Positions 34,250 through 43,452 of a DNA stretch of 64,000 nucleotides are shown piece after piece. The notes beneath the pieces are model-generated. The model was not told the DNA's origin, searched no databases, and saw only the letters and a list, made by a program, of their open reading frames with translations. Numbering within the stretch: position 1 is the first letter of the stretch; each line of letters opens with the position of its first letter. The position numbers were made by a program, and so were the translations under genes. The stretch comes from Ignavibacteria bacterium (GTDB taxonomy: Bacteria; Bacteroidota; Ignavibacteria; Kapaibacteriales; UBA4661), in the NCBI GenBank assembly GCA_013298775.1, contig JAAFIV010000021.1, positions 22,760 to 86,759 of the forward strand, in the 5' to 3' direction.

Positions 34250-35080
34250 TTATTGAACTTTAAGAACTGTAAAGGTTGCAGTATCGCTTGCAAAGGCAGT
34301 AAATATGCCAAGTCCGCCGCGAACATTGGAAAGCGGCTCAGAAAGCGTGCGTGAATCCTGCGAGCGAGATTTGTACAAATCCGCATATTCCTTATTGATG
34401 CGATACACGTTCACTTGATGCAAACCTGTGTAGCGAATATCGAAGTCGCGCACGTTGTAGCTTGTGCCTGTTGCAGGTTCGGAAATAATGAAATTAAAGC
34501 GAAGAGAATCTGCACGGAGTGAAACCCTCGCCGTATCTATGCTGGTGAGCGTTGTGTAGAAATACTCCGTGTTCGGATTCTGCCACGAAACCTGCACAGG
34601 GTCTTCCAAGCGAGGCGTGGTAAGCGCACCAAATGGCGTGTTGCGCGTTTCCAGCAACACATACGCACTACGCCGAGAAATACTCACGCCGACGGGCTTG
34701 CGCGGAACAGCCGTGCGGGCAGTGGCAGTTTGCTTGAGCGCAGTTACTTCCAGAAGCAAGGAATCACCGACGTTTGCGAACCATGTGGAGTCGGGAGTTT
34801 CATAGTACCCAGCTTTCTGACGAATCGGACGAAGCGTTACGCGCTCAGTATTTGCGCCACGTTTACGTGTGAGCAGCACCGTTGCATCGCTGATGGGCGC
34901 ATTCGTGGAATCGTCGCTGCCAACAGCAAAACTTGAAGAAATGTACACGTCACGAATCGGCATACCATCGAAGATATACGCTTGCACGACGATTTGCTCG
35001 CGCCCCAAAATTGCCGTGGGAGTTTCGGAACATGACACAAGAACACAGAGCGCGAGAATAAGGATTGATGCAGTTTTCAT
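34250..35080 (-). CDS. DUF4249-type lipoprotein
   Basis: A 276-residue lipoprotein. The signal MKTASILILALCVLVSC ends in a lipobox, followed by EQIVVQAYIFDGMPIRDVYISSSFAVGSDDSTNAPISDATVLLTRK, which matches the start of DUF4249 proteins. It is downstream of the TonB receptor at 35304-37838 in the same orientation. A 170-bp mobile element (35116-35285) has been inserted between them and may weaken co-transcription. This is the second receptor/DUF4249 pair in the window. Confidence 0.85.
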   Translation of the reverse strand: MKTASILILALCVLVSCSETPTAILGREQIVVQAYIFDGMPIRDVYISSSFAVGSDDSTNAPISDATVLLTRKRGANTERVTLRPIRQKAGYYETPDSTWFANVGDSLLLEVTALKQTATARTAVPRKPVGVSISRRSAYVLLETRNTPFGALTTPRLEDPVQVSWQNPNTEYFYTTLTSIDTARVSLRADSLRFNFIISEPATGTSYNVRDFDIRYTGLHQVNVYRINKEYADLYKSRSQDSRTLSEPLSNVRGGLGIFTAFASDTATFTVLKVQ

Positions 35081-35115
35081 GGTTGTTTGATTGTTTAATT
35101 GCTTGGTTGTTGAGG

Positions 35116-35285
35116 TTGAAGTTTAGATAAAATTTTGTGAGCCGCATAAAACCTCACCTTGCACTAAGCCCTCACCCAACCCTCTCCCAGAGGGAGAGGG
35201 CTTCAGAACTCGCATAGAATCTTGCGCTTCTCCCTCTGGGAGAAGGGTTGGGATGAGGGGGCGCAAGAGTTTATCTAAACTTCAA
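35116..35285. mobile_element. 170-bp element with TTGAAGTTTAGATAAA ends
   Basis: Inverted ends (TTGAAGTTTAGATAAA left, the inverse right) enclose the CCCTCTCCCAGAGGGAGAGGG / CTTCTCCCTCTGGGAGAAGG palindromes. A 5-bp direct repeat TGAGG flanks it (35111-35115 and 35286-35290). It lies inside a receptor/lipoprotein operon. Confidence 0.88.
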
Positions 35286-35303
35286 TGAGGTCTTGTTGGT
35301 ATT

Positions 35304-37838
35304 CTAAAACTCAATCTGCACGAACAACGTCGGTGTAATTCCTAAGCTCGTAACTTCTGTAATCAGCACGGGCGACGTTGAAAAATCATATCGGTAATAG
35401 CTCACATTTTTGCGATTGTACACGTTAAAAACCGACAGCCCCGCCAGCATTTGCAATGCCTCTCCGGGTTCGGAGATTTTTTTTGTGAGGCTCACATCCA
35501 AGCGGTGAAAGGCAGGAAGCCGATTACCATTTTTCTCGCCAACGTGAACATAGCTTTCGCTCATATCACCCAATAAACCAAGCGTATATTGGCTGACGGG
35601 CGCAGTAAATGGTCGTCCAGAGCCATAAATGAACGTGCTGGAAAGTTTCCAATCATCCCCCAAATCCGCACTCAAAATCGCCTTCAGTTCATGTGTTTGG
35701 TCTTGCGCGGCGGGAAAGGGATTGGCATTGATTTCGGGGAAATAGCTTTCGGTGCGCGAAAGTGTGTAGCTTATCCAGCCTGTCAGCCAGCCTGTTTTCT
35801 TCTGCAACAGCACTTCCAGACCGCGTGCAGAGCCATTTCCTTTGAAGAAACTGTACTGTTCATCGGCATTGCGGCGAAGGCGTTGGCTAAATTCTACTAC
35901 GTCGTATAATTGCTTGTAATAGGCTTCCACATCCAAGAGCCAGCCGCCGTTTTGGAGCGTAAATCCAGCAATAAAGTGATTGGCTGAAGATGGCGTAAGC
36001 ACTGCATCGGAGAGCTTCCAAAAGTCGCGGCTCCCTTCGGTTAAATTCTCATTCACAATCCGATTCACATACTGATAATACCGCCCTACTGCACCTTTCA
36101 CGGCAAATTCTGGCGAAATTTCATAGCGAATAGAAGCACGAGGCTCAAGGTACGCCTGCCCCGTGATGGTGTAGTGCGAAAGACGCAGACCGCCCGTAAT
36201 ATCAAGGTTCGGGAGTGCTTGCCACGTATCTTGCGCGTACAACGACGTTTGCAACCCTTCATCATTCACGCGAAACGTGTCGGCGGTCGAGCGAAAAGGC
36301 GTGCTGAAAAGGCGCGAATAACTCGACCCAAGCATGGAAGATTGCAAGCCGAACTTCAACTGATGATTTTGCTCAATTTGCCATTCGTTATCAATCCGCA
36401 AAGACGCATCGTAGGTGAGGTTCTGCTCATTCGAGCCGATGCGAGGCTGGTTTGCATCGGTGGAAGCACGTTCATTTTTGAAAACATAACTGCTGGAATA
36501 CTGCGAAAATGAGCCAACAACCGTTGTGTACAAGCCTTCGACGTTATCCCACGAATGAAACCATTTTGCACTTGCACCGAGATTTCCTTGCAAATTTTTA
36601 TCGGTAATTTTCGGAAGATTTGCGGGATTAAATCGCCCACTTCCAGCACCCGGAAATCCCGCCGGAAGCTGGATATTGCTGAAGTCGAGCGAGTTATCAA
36701 TTTCATCGGAACTGGAAAACCACGAGACCGAGAGAATATCACGTGGCGTGATATTGTAGGTAAATTTTGCATTCAAATCGTAGAAGTAGGAATCAGGAGT
36801 GCTTTGTGCGATAAAGGCTGGAAGACCGCGCCCAGTGCCGCCTCCAAGCGTTCTGGATGATTGCTGCTGGTCAGTAATTGCCTTCGAGAGCGCGTCGTAG
36901 CTGAAAAGTTTGTACGAGCGGCGAAAAGCTACCAGCAAATTTCCTTTGTCCGTAATCGGTGCTTCGATAGTGCCAGAAAGACTGATGAGGTTCGCATTGA
37001 TAGAGCCGTGAATCCCATCGCTCCGCCCTGTCTTGCCCGTCAATTCTACCACGCTGGAGAGTCGCCCGCCATACATTGCGGGAAATCCACCTTTGTAAAA
37101 CTGCACATCTTTCACGGCATCGGGATTGAACGCGCTGAAAAATCCAAAGAAATGGTCCACGTGATAAATGGTCATTCCATCGAAGAGAACCAAGTTTTGG
37201 TCGGGTGTTCCGCCACGCACGAATAGCCCCGACGTGCCGTCGTTTGTGCCACTAATGCCTGGAAGCAGTTGCAACGAGCGAAAAACATCAGGCTGCCCGA
37301 TACTTGGCAAAGATTGAAATTGTTTCGGTGAAATGGTTGTCAAACTCGGTGTTTTCTCGGCTTTCACAAAGGTTTCTTGTTCGGCAGTTACTTCCACACG
37401 TTTTGTTTTGATGTCGGCTGAAAGCATGGTAACAACAAGGTTTTGCATTTTTGTCGTGCGGGGATTTACATCCAGAACCGCTTGTTTATAGCCCAAATGC
37501 TGGACAACAAGTGTACACGCGGAGTCTGGCAAGCCCATTACGGTAAACAACCCTTCAGCATTAGTGCGGGTTCCGAGCTTTGTTCCCTTTACAGAAACAC
37601 TTGCAAATGGAATCCGCTCGCCGCCTTGGTCTTTCACTACACCGCTCACGCGCACAGTATTGATGCCAGCTTTCGGCATTTCTGTTTGTGCCATTGCGAG
37701 AGAGGAAAGTGCAAAAAAGAGAAAAAAGGAATGGAACAAGAGCGAGCGAAAAAATGACAAGCGCACGAGAAACGAAAACTGTCTCAAAGGCTCATAAAAT
37801 CTTGCTTGCACGGCGTTCAATGCGTGAATTTTATTCAT
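35304..37838 (-). CDS. TonB-dependent receptor with CarboxypepD-like domain (DUF4249 partner)
   Basis: An 844-residue outer membrane receptor from the ATG at 37838 (a TTG at 37847 is the alternative). The N-terminus is unusually long before the hydrophobic segment (LLFHSFFLFFALSSLAMAQ). Domains: carboxypeptidase-regulatory-like (about 60-145, INTVRVSGVVKDQGGERIPFASVSVKGTKLGTRTN), a plug with GLFVRGGTPDQNLVLFDGMTIYHVDHFFGFFSAFNPDAVKDVQFYKGGFPAMYGGRLSSVVELTGK, and a barrel ending in ITPTLFVQIEF. The architecture parallels that of 29968-32313. The substrate is unknown. Confidence 0.95.
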   Translation of the reverse strand: MNKIHALNAVQARFYEPLRQFSFLVRLSFFRSLLFHSFFLFFALSSLAMAQTEMPKAGINTVRVSGVVKDQGGERIPFASVSVKGTKLGTRTNAEGLFTVMGLPDSACTLVVQHLGYKQAVLDVNPRTTKMQNLVVTMLSADIKTKRVEVTAEQETFVKAEKTPSLTTISPKQFQSLPSIGQPDVFRSLQLLPGISGTNDGTSGLFVRGGTPDQNLVLFDGMTIYHVDHFFGFFSAFNPDAVKDVQFYKGGFPAMYGGRLSSVVELTGKTGRSDGIHGSINANLISLSGTIEAPITDKGNLLVAFRRSYKLFSYDALSKAITDQQQSSRTLGGGTGRGLPAFIAQSTPDSYFYDLNAKFTYNITPRDILSVSWFSSSDEIDNSLDFSNIQLPAGFPGAGSGRFNPANLPKITDKNLQGNLGASAKWFHSWDNVEGLYTTVVGSFSQYSSSYVFKNERASTDANQPRIGSNEQNLTYDASLRIDNEWQIEQNHQLKFGLQSSMLGSSYSRLFSTPFRSTADTFRVNDEGLQTSLYAQDTWQALPNLDITGGLRLSHYTITGQAYLEPRASIRYEISPEFAVKGAVGRYYQYVNRIVNENLTEGSRDFWKLSDAVLTPSSANHFIAGFTLQNGGWLLDVEAYYKQLYDVVEFSQRLRRNADEQYSFFKGNGSARGLEVLLQKKTGWLTGWISYTLSRTESYFPEINANPFPAAQDQTHELKAILSADLGDDWKLSSTFIYGSGRPFTAPVSQYTLGLLGDMSESYVHVGEKNGNRLPAFHRLDVSLTKKISEPGEALQMLAGLSVFNVYNRKNVSYYRYDFSTSPVLITEVTSLGITPTLFVQIEF

Positions 37839-38065
37839 AACGAACAATGAAAAATGAAGTATTCTAAAATTGTCTGATGCAAAACTACGTCGTAAAGCAA
37901 AGCAAGTTGTTAAGAGCTTGTTAAGGACTTGTCAATTTGGTGTTAAATGCGAAAATGGCTTGGTTATGCGGTTTTGAAGAGATATTTTCGTGCAGGTGAA
38001 AGTAATCTTTCAAGCAGGAGTTGAAAGGTTCTTTGGTTACAGAATCATTTTTTGCTCGGAGTTGT

Positions 38066-39931
38066 ATGCCCAAAACCCTGATAAAATCACGCCTTGTCTG
38101 GCTCACGCTGTTGTTACTCGGTATCGTCCCCGTGCTAGCAGTGCTGCAATGGCAATGGATTGACGACCTGACAAAGCGAGAAGAAGAACGCCTCCAAAGC
38201 ACACTACAAGTGGCTTCGGTACAACTTTCGTTCAGTTTTAATCAACGATTGATACAGGTACAACAGGCATTTTCATCAGTAGAGCCATCATGGAATACTA
38301 CTGATGAAGCCCGTAAAAACTCGCGTTCAGACCTTGTTGTGTTTTCTGAACTTGCACGAAATGAATGGGAAGCATGGAAAGAAAATCCTGATGTTGCGCT
38401 TGTAGAAGGTCTGTACTACGCGCTTCCGCCGAAAAGTTTGGAAGAAAACTGGCGTGTAACCCGCTTTGATACAGCAACTGGAAAGCTCGTGCTATCGGAA
38501 GAAAATCTTGCAGAACGCTTCGACCTTGATTTTGACTTCATGCCGCCGATATCCCGCGTGGTTGGTGGCTTACAGGCAATAGTCATTCCGATTGTTTTCT
38601 CGGATGCGGATGGTGAACACTCGCCCAAAGCCTCATCAATTCAAGATGTAGAAGACTTTGACGACCCAATGATGTCCATGATGATGAATGAAACCGTATA
38701 TGCAATCGTCATTCTGAACAAAAACTATCTTCAAACCCAGCTTTTTTCCGCCCTCTTGAACGACCATTTTACGCCACATGGTGTACAAGGTATAGAATAC
38801 GACTGTGGCATTCTTTGGAAGAAAAACTCTGAAAGCCCGTCAAAACTTGTGTGCAGTAGCCATCCTGCGCTCAAGGCAGAAGAATTGCAACAGAATTCAT
38901 TTATTTTGCCAGTTGGTTTTTTACCACCGCGACCGAATAGTCGCTTTGCACGCATGATGAACTCACGTGGAGCATCCATGCCGCCTGCAAGTCTTTTTAT
39001 TGCCGGAAAAATGACGATGAGCAATGTCGTGGGAATGTTGGCTTCGGCGGGTGTAGATTCAACAATTGCACGCAAACTTTTCGGCGGAATGGAGCTGCGA
39101 GCGCAGTATAAACCCAATGCGTTGCAAAACGAGATTTCACGCCTTCGCTGGCGAAATTTAGCACTCAGTTTCGGTGCGCTTGTCCTCTTGGGAGCGGGAT
39201 TGGTGCTGGTTGTGATGACCGTTTCACATTCGGAACGCCTCCAACGCCAGCAAATGCAGTTCGTGGCAGGGATTTCGCATGAATTTCGCACACCGCTTGC
39301 TGTCCTCAGTTCCGCCAGCGAAAACCTTGCAGACGGCATTGTGACAAGTCCCGAACAAGCGCAACGCTACGGAAAGGTGATGAAGCAAGAAATTACGCGC
39401 CTGACGGGCATGGTCGAGCAGACGCTGAGTTTTGCAGGGATTCAAGCAGGACGGCACACGATAGAACCTAAGCCAATATCGGTGCAAATGCTCGTAGAAC
39501 AAGCAATCACGCGGCATCGGGGTTTGCTGAAGGATGAAGCATTTTTGCTTACCGTACAGATTCCTCCCAAAACCGCACAAATGCTCGTTCTTGCAGATGC
39601 CACGGCGTTAATGACGGTGTTCGATAATTTGATGACGAATGCGGTGAAATACACGGAGAATCACCGAGAAATACGAATTGATGCGGTCTTGCAGGATGAG
39701 GTGATTCAATTTTCCATTCAAGATTTTGGGCGCGGTATAGCACCCAATGAAATTGCACACATTTTTGAACCTTTTTTCCGCGCTCAAAGCGTGGTGGATG
39801 CTCAAATCCACGGCAATGGCTTAGGTCTGGCGATTGTGCAGCATATCATCACACAGCACGGCGGCACGATTTCTGCCAAAAGTGAGATTGGAAGCGGTAC
39901 AACATTTTTATTCACCCTCAAACGCGCATAA
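38066..39931 (+). CDS. Classical membrane sensor histidine kinase of an OmpR-type pair
   Basis: A 621-residue kinase from the ATG at 38066, with GGAG 4-5 bp upstream. Two membrane helices (about 8-28 and 373-395) enclose a periplasmic sensor of about 340 residues with no motif I recognise. HisKA follows directly, without a HAMP domain: FVAGISHEFRTPLAVLSSASENLADG (His near 412). HATPase follows with DNLMTNAVKYTEN, DFGRGIAPNEIAHIFEPFFRA and GNGLGLAIVQHIITQHGG. The G2 region is unlike the seven homogenised kinases here, so it belongs to a different lineage. The regulator is the next gene (40094-40780), separated by a palindromic repeat. Confidence 0.95.
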   Translation: MPKTLIKSRLVWLTLLLLGIVPVLAVLQWQWIDDLTKREEERLQSTLQVASVQLSFSFNQRLIQVQQAFSSVEPSWNTTDEARKNSRSDLVVFSELARNEWEAWKENPDVALVEGLYYALPPKSLEENWRVTRFDTATGKLVLSEENLAERFDLDFDFMPPISRVVGGLQAIVIPIVFSDADGEHSPKASSIQDVEDFDDPMMSMMMNETVYAIVILNKNYLQTQLFSALLNDHFTPHGVQGIEYDCGILWKKNSESPSKLVCSSHPALKAEELQQNSFILPVGFLPPRPNSRFARMMNSRGASMPPASLFIAGKMTMSNVVGMLASAGVDSTIARKLFGGMELRAQYKPNALQNEISRLRWRNLALSFGALVLLGAGLVLVVMTVSHSERLQRQQMQFVAGISHEFRTPLAVLSSASENLADGIVTSPEQAQRYGKVMKQEITRLTGMVEQTLSFAGIQAGRHTIEPKPISVQMLVEQAITRHRGLLKDEAFLLTVQIPPKTAQMLVLADATALMTVFDNLMTNAVKYTENHREIRIDAVLQDEVIQFSIQDFGRGIAPNEIAHIFEPFFRAQSVVDAQIHGNGLGLAIVQHIITQHGGTISAKSEIGSGTTFLFTLKRA

Positions 39932-39962
39932 AATCAAGAAACTTTACCTTACACAAATCACC

Positions 39963-40070
39963 CTCACCCAACCCTCTCCCAGAGGGAGAGGGCTTCAGAA
40001 CTATCTCCAATTAACCCTCGCCCTTTGGGAGAGGGTCTCGCGGAGCGAGGGGTGAGGGCGGCTTAGAAGT
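39963..40070. repeat. CCCTCTCCCAGAGGGAGAGGG-core palindromic repeat inside a two-component operon
   Basis: It holds CCCTCACCCAACCCTCTCCC and AGAGGGAGAGGG, followed by GGGAGAGGGTCTCGCGG and GAGGGGTGAGGG. This is the same core as the elements at 35116 and 47787 but without their GAAGTTTAGAT ends. In RNA it would form strong stems between the kinase and regulator coding regions. Confidence 0.8.
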
Positions 40071-40093
40071 GTACATCACGTAACCAAACAACC

Positions 40094-40780
40094 ATGAAAA
40101 AACTTCTCCTCATTGAAGACGACGCGGGACTCGTGTTCACGCTCACCGACCGCTTTCTTTCGGCTGGATACAGCGTAGAGACTGCCTTAGACGGCAATGC
40201 TGGTCTCGCACAAGGCTTGCAGAATATCGTTGATTGCATCATTCTGGACGTGATGATGCCCGGCAAAAATGGCTTCGATGTGTGCCGCGAACTGCGTCAG
40301 AAGGGCGTATTTACGCCAATCCTGATGCTGACAGCACGCGGACAAACCGACGACAAAGTAACGGGCTTAAAACTCGGCGCAGATGATTATTTGACAAAGC
40401 CTTTTGAAGCGGCGGAACTCCTCGCTCGGATAGAAGCTCTCATGCGACGTGCCGAGCAGAAAGCTCAGAAAGCGCATCCCATTTACGAATTTGGTGATGT
40501 GCGTGTGGATGTGCGTGGAATGACCGTTTTCAGGAATGGTACAGCATTGGAGATGTCGGCAAAAGAATTTCAATTGCTGCAATACCTCATTGAGCAAGAA
40601 GGTAAGACGCTTTCACGGGATGAGATTTTGAATAATGTGTGGGGCTACGATTCTACGCCGACCACCCGCACGGTGGATACACACGTGGCATGGCTGCGTC
40701 AGAAACTCGAACCCAATCCGCCAGAGCCGCGCTATATCTTGACGGCGTATGGTGTGGGATATAAATTTGCAGGGGAATAA
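40094..40780 (+). CDS. OmpR/PhoB-type response regulator
   Basis: A 228-residue regulator. The receiver domain has IEDD, phospho-acceptor Asp in CIILDVMMPGKNGFD (near 53), MLTARG and DDYLTKPFE. The C-terminal winged helix ends LSRDEILNNVWGYDSTPTTRTVDTHVAWLRQKLEPNPPEPRYILTAYGVGYKF. It is the partner of the kinase at 38066-39931, 162 bp upstream. The target genes are not known; the receptor/lipoprotein genes to the left are divergently transcribed from the kinase and are possible candidates. Confidence 0.96.
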   Translation: MKKLLLIEDDAGLVFTLTDRFLSAGYSVETALDGNAGLAQGLQNIVDCIILDVMMPGKNGFDVCRELRQKGVFTPILMLTARGQTDDKVTGLKLGADDYLTKPFEAAELLARIEALMRRAEQKAQKAHPIYEFGDVRVDVRGMTVFRNGTALEMSAKEFQLLQYLIEQEGKTLSRDEILNNVWGYDSTPTTRTVDTHVAWLRQKLEPNPPEPRYILTAYGVGYKFAGE

Positions 40781-40796
40781 GACAAGAATATATTCA

Positions 40797-41342
40797 ATGA
40801 AGAAGCGTATGCACAATTCTGAATCTTTCAACGCAAACAACCACGAAGACCGTAAAACCCGCATCAATGCTCTCAAAGAAGCACACAAGCAGCGTACAAT
40901 GGTAGGTAGTATTCAATCAGTAACAGATAAACTGTCGAGCCTGAATGCCGCATATTCACTTCTGTTGCCGAGTGAGACAGGGTACGATGCGCCATTATCT
41001 TGGATTGAAGAGCATTTCACAACAAATTCATCGCACATTCTCTGGGATAATGTTGAACACGCGCAGTTGTATTCATGGGACAATGATGTGAGTTTGCAGC
41101 AAGTATTGGTCAGGCTTACAGAAGATGCACGATTAGAGAAAAGCGAGGAAGTAATGATTGTTTTCGGGAACGGTAAGCCACACGTTTACTTGGTGTTCGG
41201 CGCGGTTGTTTCTGTTATTTGCGAGGTAAGCGAACTTGAGACGGAATGGTGGCTTATTTCCTCCTCAAGAGCATGGATACTGGAATGCAGACGCTATGGC
41301 GAGGTATGGTTTTATCCATTTCCAAAGCGCACAATACCCTAA
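40797..41342 (+). CDS. Cytoplasmic protein of unknown function
   Basis: A 181-residue protein starting 16 bp after the OmpR-type regulator. The ATG at 40809 is an alternative start, and the frame to 40749 overlaps the regulator. It has no signal peptide or membrane helix. The N-terminus is charged (HEDRKTRINALKEAHKQRTMVGS). The C-terminal half has tryptophan-rich strands (TEWWLISSSRAWILECRRYGEVWFYPFP) after EVMIVFGNGKPHVYLVFGAVVSVICEV. I do not recognise the family. Proteins of this size and shape are sometimes immunity or barrel-type recognition proteins, but nothing here proves that. It converges with the kinase ending at 41354, only 11 bp away. Confidence 0.7.
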   Translation: MKKRMHNSESFNANNHEDRKTRINALKEAHKQRTMVGSIQSVTDKLSSLNAAYSLLLPSETGYDAPLSWIEEHFTTNSSHILWDNVEHAQLYSWDNDVSLQQVLVRLTEDARLEKSEEVMIVFGNGKPHVYLVFGAVVSVICEVSELETEWWLISSSRAWILECRRYGEVWFYPFPKRTIP

Positions 41343-41353
41343 CACCATGTAGA

Positions 41354-43375
41354 TTACCGCTTTCCTTGCGGCAATTCCACAATAAATTTTGCCCCGAAAC
41401 CCAATTCCGACTCGCACCACACCTTCCCATTCATAGATTCTACTAATTTCTTCACAATACTCAAGCCCAGACCAGTGCTGTGTTCCCCGCCTGTTGGACG
41501 AGAGGAAAGACGCGCAAATTTCCCGAAGAGTTTTTTCATATCAGTTGAAGAAATTCCCTCTCCTTCATCTTTTACTTCAATCCGCAACATTCGTGGATTC
41601 GAGGAAGAAAGCTGCTCTTGAACGCGCACCAAAATTCGTTTTCCAAACGGTGAAAACTTTACGGCATTAGAAATCAAATTATCCAAAACCTGCATCATTG
41701 CTTGTTCATTCGCTAAAATAGGCTTGCCTTCTGCTTTATTCAAATAGAGCAAGGCAACATTTTTTCTTTTTGCGAATTCAGTATATTGCTCCAACATTGA
41801 GCTAATAAGTGGCTCTGGGTCAAAGGCAAAAACCTCAAGTTCCGCTTTTGCTCCTGTCTCTAGGCGATTGCTCTCAAGGAGATTTTGCGCCAAACCCATT
41901 GCGCGAGCAGCCGTATGGTGGATTTGCGGCAGAAGACGCGTCCGTAATTCCTGATTGTCGGCATCACTATCAAGCATTTGCGCCATCATTTGAATAGAAG
42001 CGAGCGGATTTTTAATGTCGTGAGCAAGGACGCTCATTATTTCTGTGCGTTCTCTATCGCGCTCTTCAAGGTTTTGGACAACTTTTTGTAAGGAATCATT
42101 GGTTGTCTGCAAAAGTTCTGAAGTCGTGCTTATTTCCTGTTGTTTGCTTTGTAATTCGGCAACATTTTGTTCAATGGTTTCATTGGCAGAGTGCAGTTGC
42201 CGATTTTGTTCCTCCGTTTTTCGCCGCGTGCGAACAAGCTGCAAACTCAGGAATGACAAGCCCAGCGCAATTGCAATCACGAGCCAAATAATAATCCATT
42301 GCCGATTTCTGATGGCGGTTTCTTGCGCTTGCTGCTGTTCCAACAATTGGTTTTTTGCTTGCATTCGCTCAAATTCCGACTCCTTTTGCAAAATGCGAAT
42401 GTCGGTACGAAATTCAATGACACGCAAGGAATCATGCAGTTTTTTGTACCGTTGAAAACTCTTCAATGCCTCAGAATATTTACCCATTTCGCCCTGCACT
42501 TCAGCAAGTCTATTCCACGCATTTACTATCACAGCGAGGTCTTGAGACCGCTCCGACACGGCGATATTCTTTTCTGCATACAGCATTGCTTCATTCTTCT
42601 TTCCGAGCGCGGAATAGAGCTTCGATGTTTGATTGAGTGAAACAGAGGTTGATAAATCCACCCCAACCATTTCTCGCAAGCGTAAGGCTTCCAAGCTGCA
42701 CGAAAGCGCAAGTGGGAGAATCTTTTTGCCTTCATAGCAAATGCTCAGACTGTGCCACGCCCAGGCTTCTGCGCGGGTTACACGCAAAGCAGAGGCAAAT
42801 GCACGAGCTTCTTCATGGTAGCTTGCGGCTGAATCCCACTCGCGCATTTTCCGAAACACCCGACCAATGCTGTTCAATACTTGCATTTGCAAGAGTGAAT
42901 CCCCTGCGCTTCGTCCCAAAACAAGCGATTCTCGAAGCATCGTGAGTGCGGTGATATTGCTCAAGGAATCATTTGTTTTGCTGATAATATGCTGCCCAGA
43001 AGCGTACCCAACGGCATAGAGCGAAAAGGCACGCGCCAGCGTATCGGTGAGCTTTTCAGCAATTTTTACAGCAGAAGAGGCTTGCGCAAAGCCTTCTTGA
43101 ATTTTCCCAACATCCACCATTGCAACCGATTCCACCGCGAGCATCAGCACATACCGTGCGGAATCGTGTGCTTTCAATGCCTCATCAGCACTCACTTTTG
43201 CATAAAAAATGGTACTGTCAATTTTGGAGAATTGATACAACAACACCTTACGAAATGCCTCTGAATTTGCCCGCGATTGAAGATTATCGGCAAAGAGAGT
43301 TGGTAAGCAGAAAAGTGTGCCACCTAGCAAAAAGCAGATGAACAGAGAGCGAGGAATATTGGTTGGAAAGCGCAT
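41354..43375 (-). CDS. TPR-type sensor histidine kinase
   Basis: A 673-residue kinase with a signal peptide (MRFPTNIPRSLFICFLLGGTLFCLPTLFA) and TPR repeats (about 35-320, such as QVLNSIGRVFRKMREWDSAASYHEEARAF and AEAWAWHSLSICYEGKKILPLALSCSLEAL). A membrane helix (about 360-380) and a long coiled coil follow. HisKA has the variant H-box SVLAHDIKNPLASIQMM (His near 456). HATPase has DNLISNAVKFSP, DEGEGIS and GEHSTGLGLSIVKKLVESMNG. The ending GFGAKFIVELPQGKR differs a little from the others, so this copy is less homogenised. It lies 77 bp downstream of the kinase at 43453, so the two may be co-transcribed. No regulator follows. Confidence 0.95.
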   Translation of the reverse strand: MRFPTNIPRSLFICFLLGGTLFCLPTLFADNLQSRANSEAFRKVLLYQFSKIDSTIFYAKVSADEALKAHDSARYVLMLAVESVAMVDVGKIQEGFAQASSAVKIAEKLTDTLARAFSLYAVGYASGQHIISKTNDSLSNITALTMLRESLVLGRSAGDSLLQMQVLNSIGRVFRKMREWDSAASYHEEARAFASALRVTRAEAWAWHSLSICYEGKKILPLALSCSLEALRLREMVGVDLSTSVSLNQTSKLYSALGKKNEAMLYAEKNIAVSERSQDLAVIVNAWNRLAEVQGEMGKYSEALKSFQRYKKLHDSLRVIEFRTDIRILQKESEFERMQAKNQLLEQQQAQETAIRNRQWIIIWLVIAIALGLSFLSLQLVRTRRKTEEQNRQLHSANETIEQNVAELQSKQQEISTTSELLQTTNDSLQKVVQNLEERDRERTEIMSVLAHDIKNPLASIQMMAQMLDSDADNQELRTRLLPQIHHTAARAMGLAQNLLESNRLETGAKAELEVFAFDPEPLISSMLEQYTEFAKRKNVALLYLNKAEGKPILANEQAMMQVLDNLISNAVKFSPFGKRILVRVQEQLSSSNPRMLRIEVKDEGEGISSTDMKKLFGKFARLSSRPTGGEHSTGLGLSIVKKLVESMNGKVWCESELGFGAKFIVELPQGKR

Positions 43376-43452
43376 AAAATCTCGTCGAAACTGGGGTGTA
43401 TATGTACAGAGAAATGCTTAAAAACAGAAGAACAGCAAGAGGAAAATTACCG

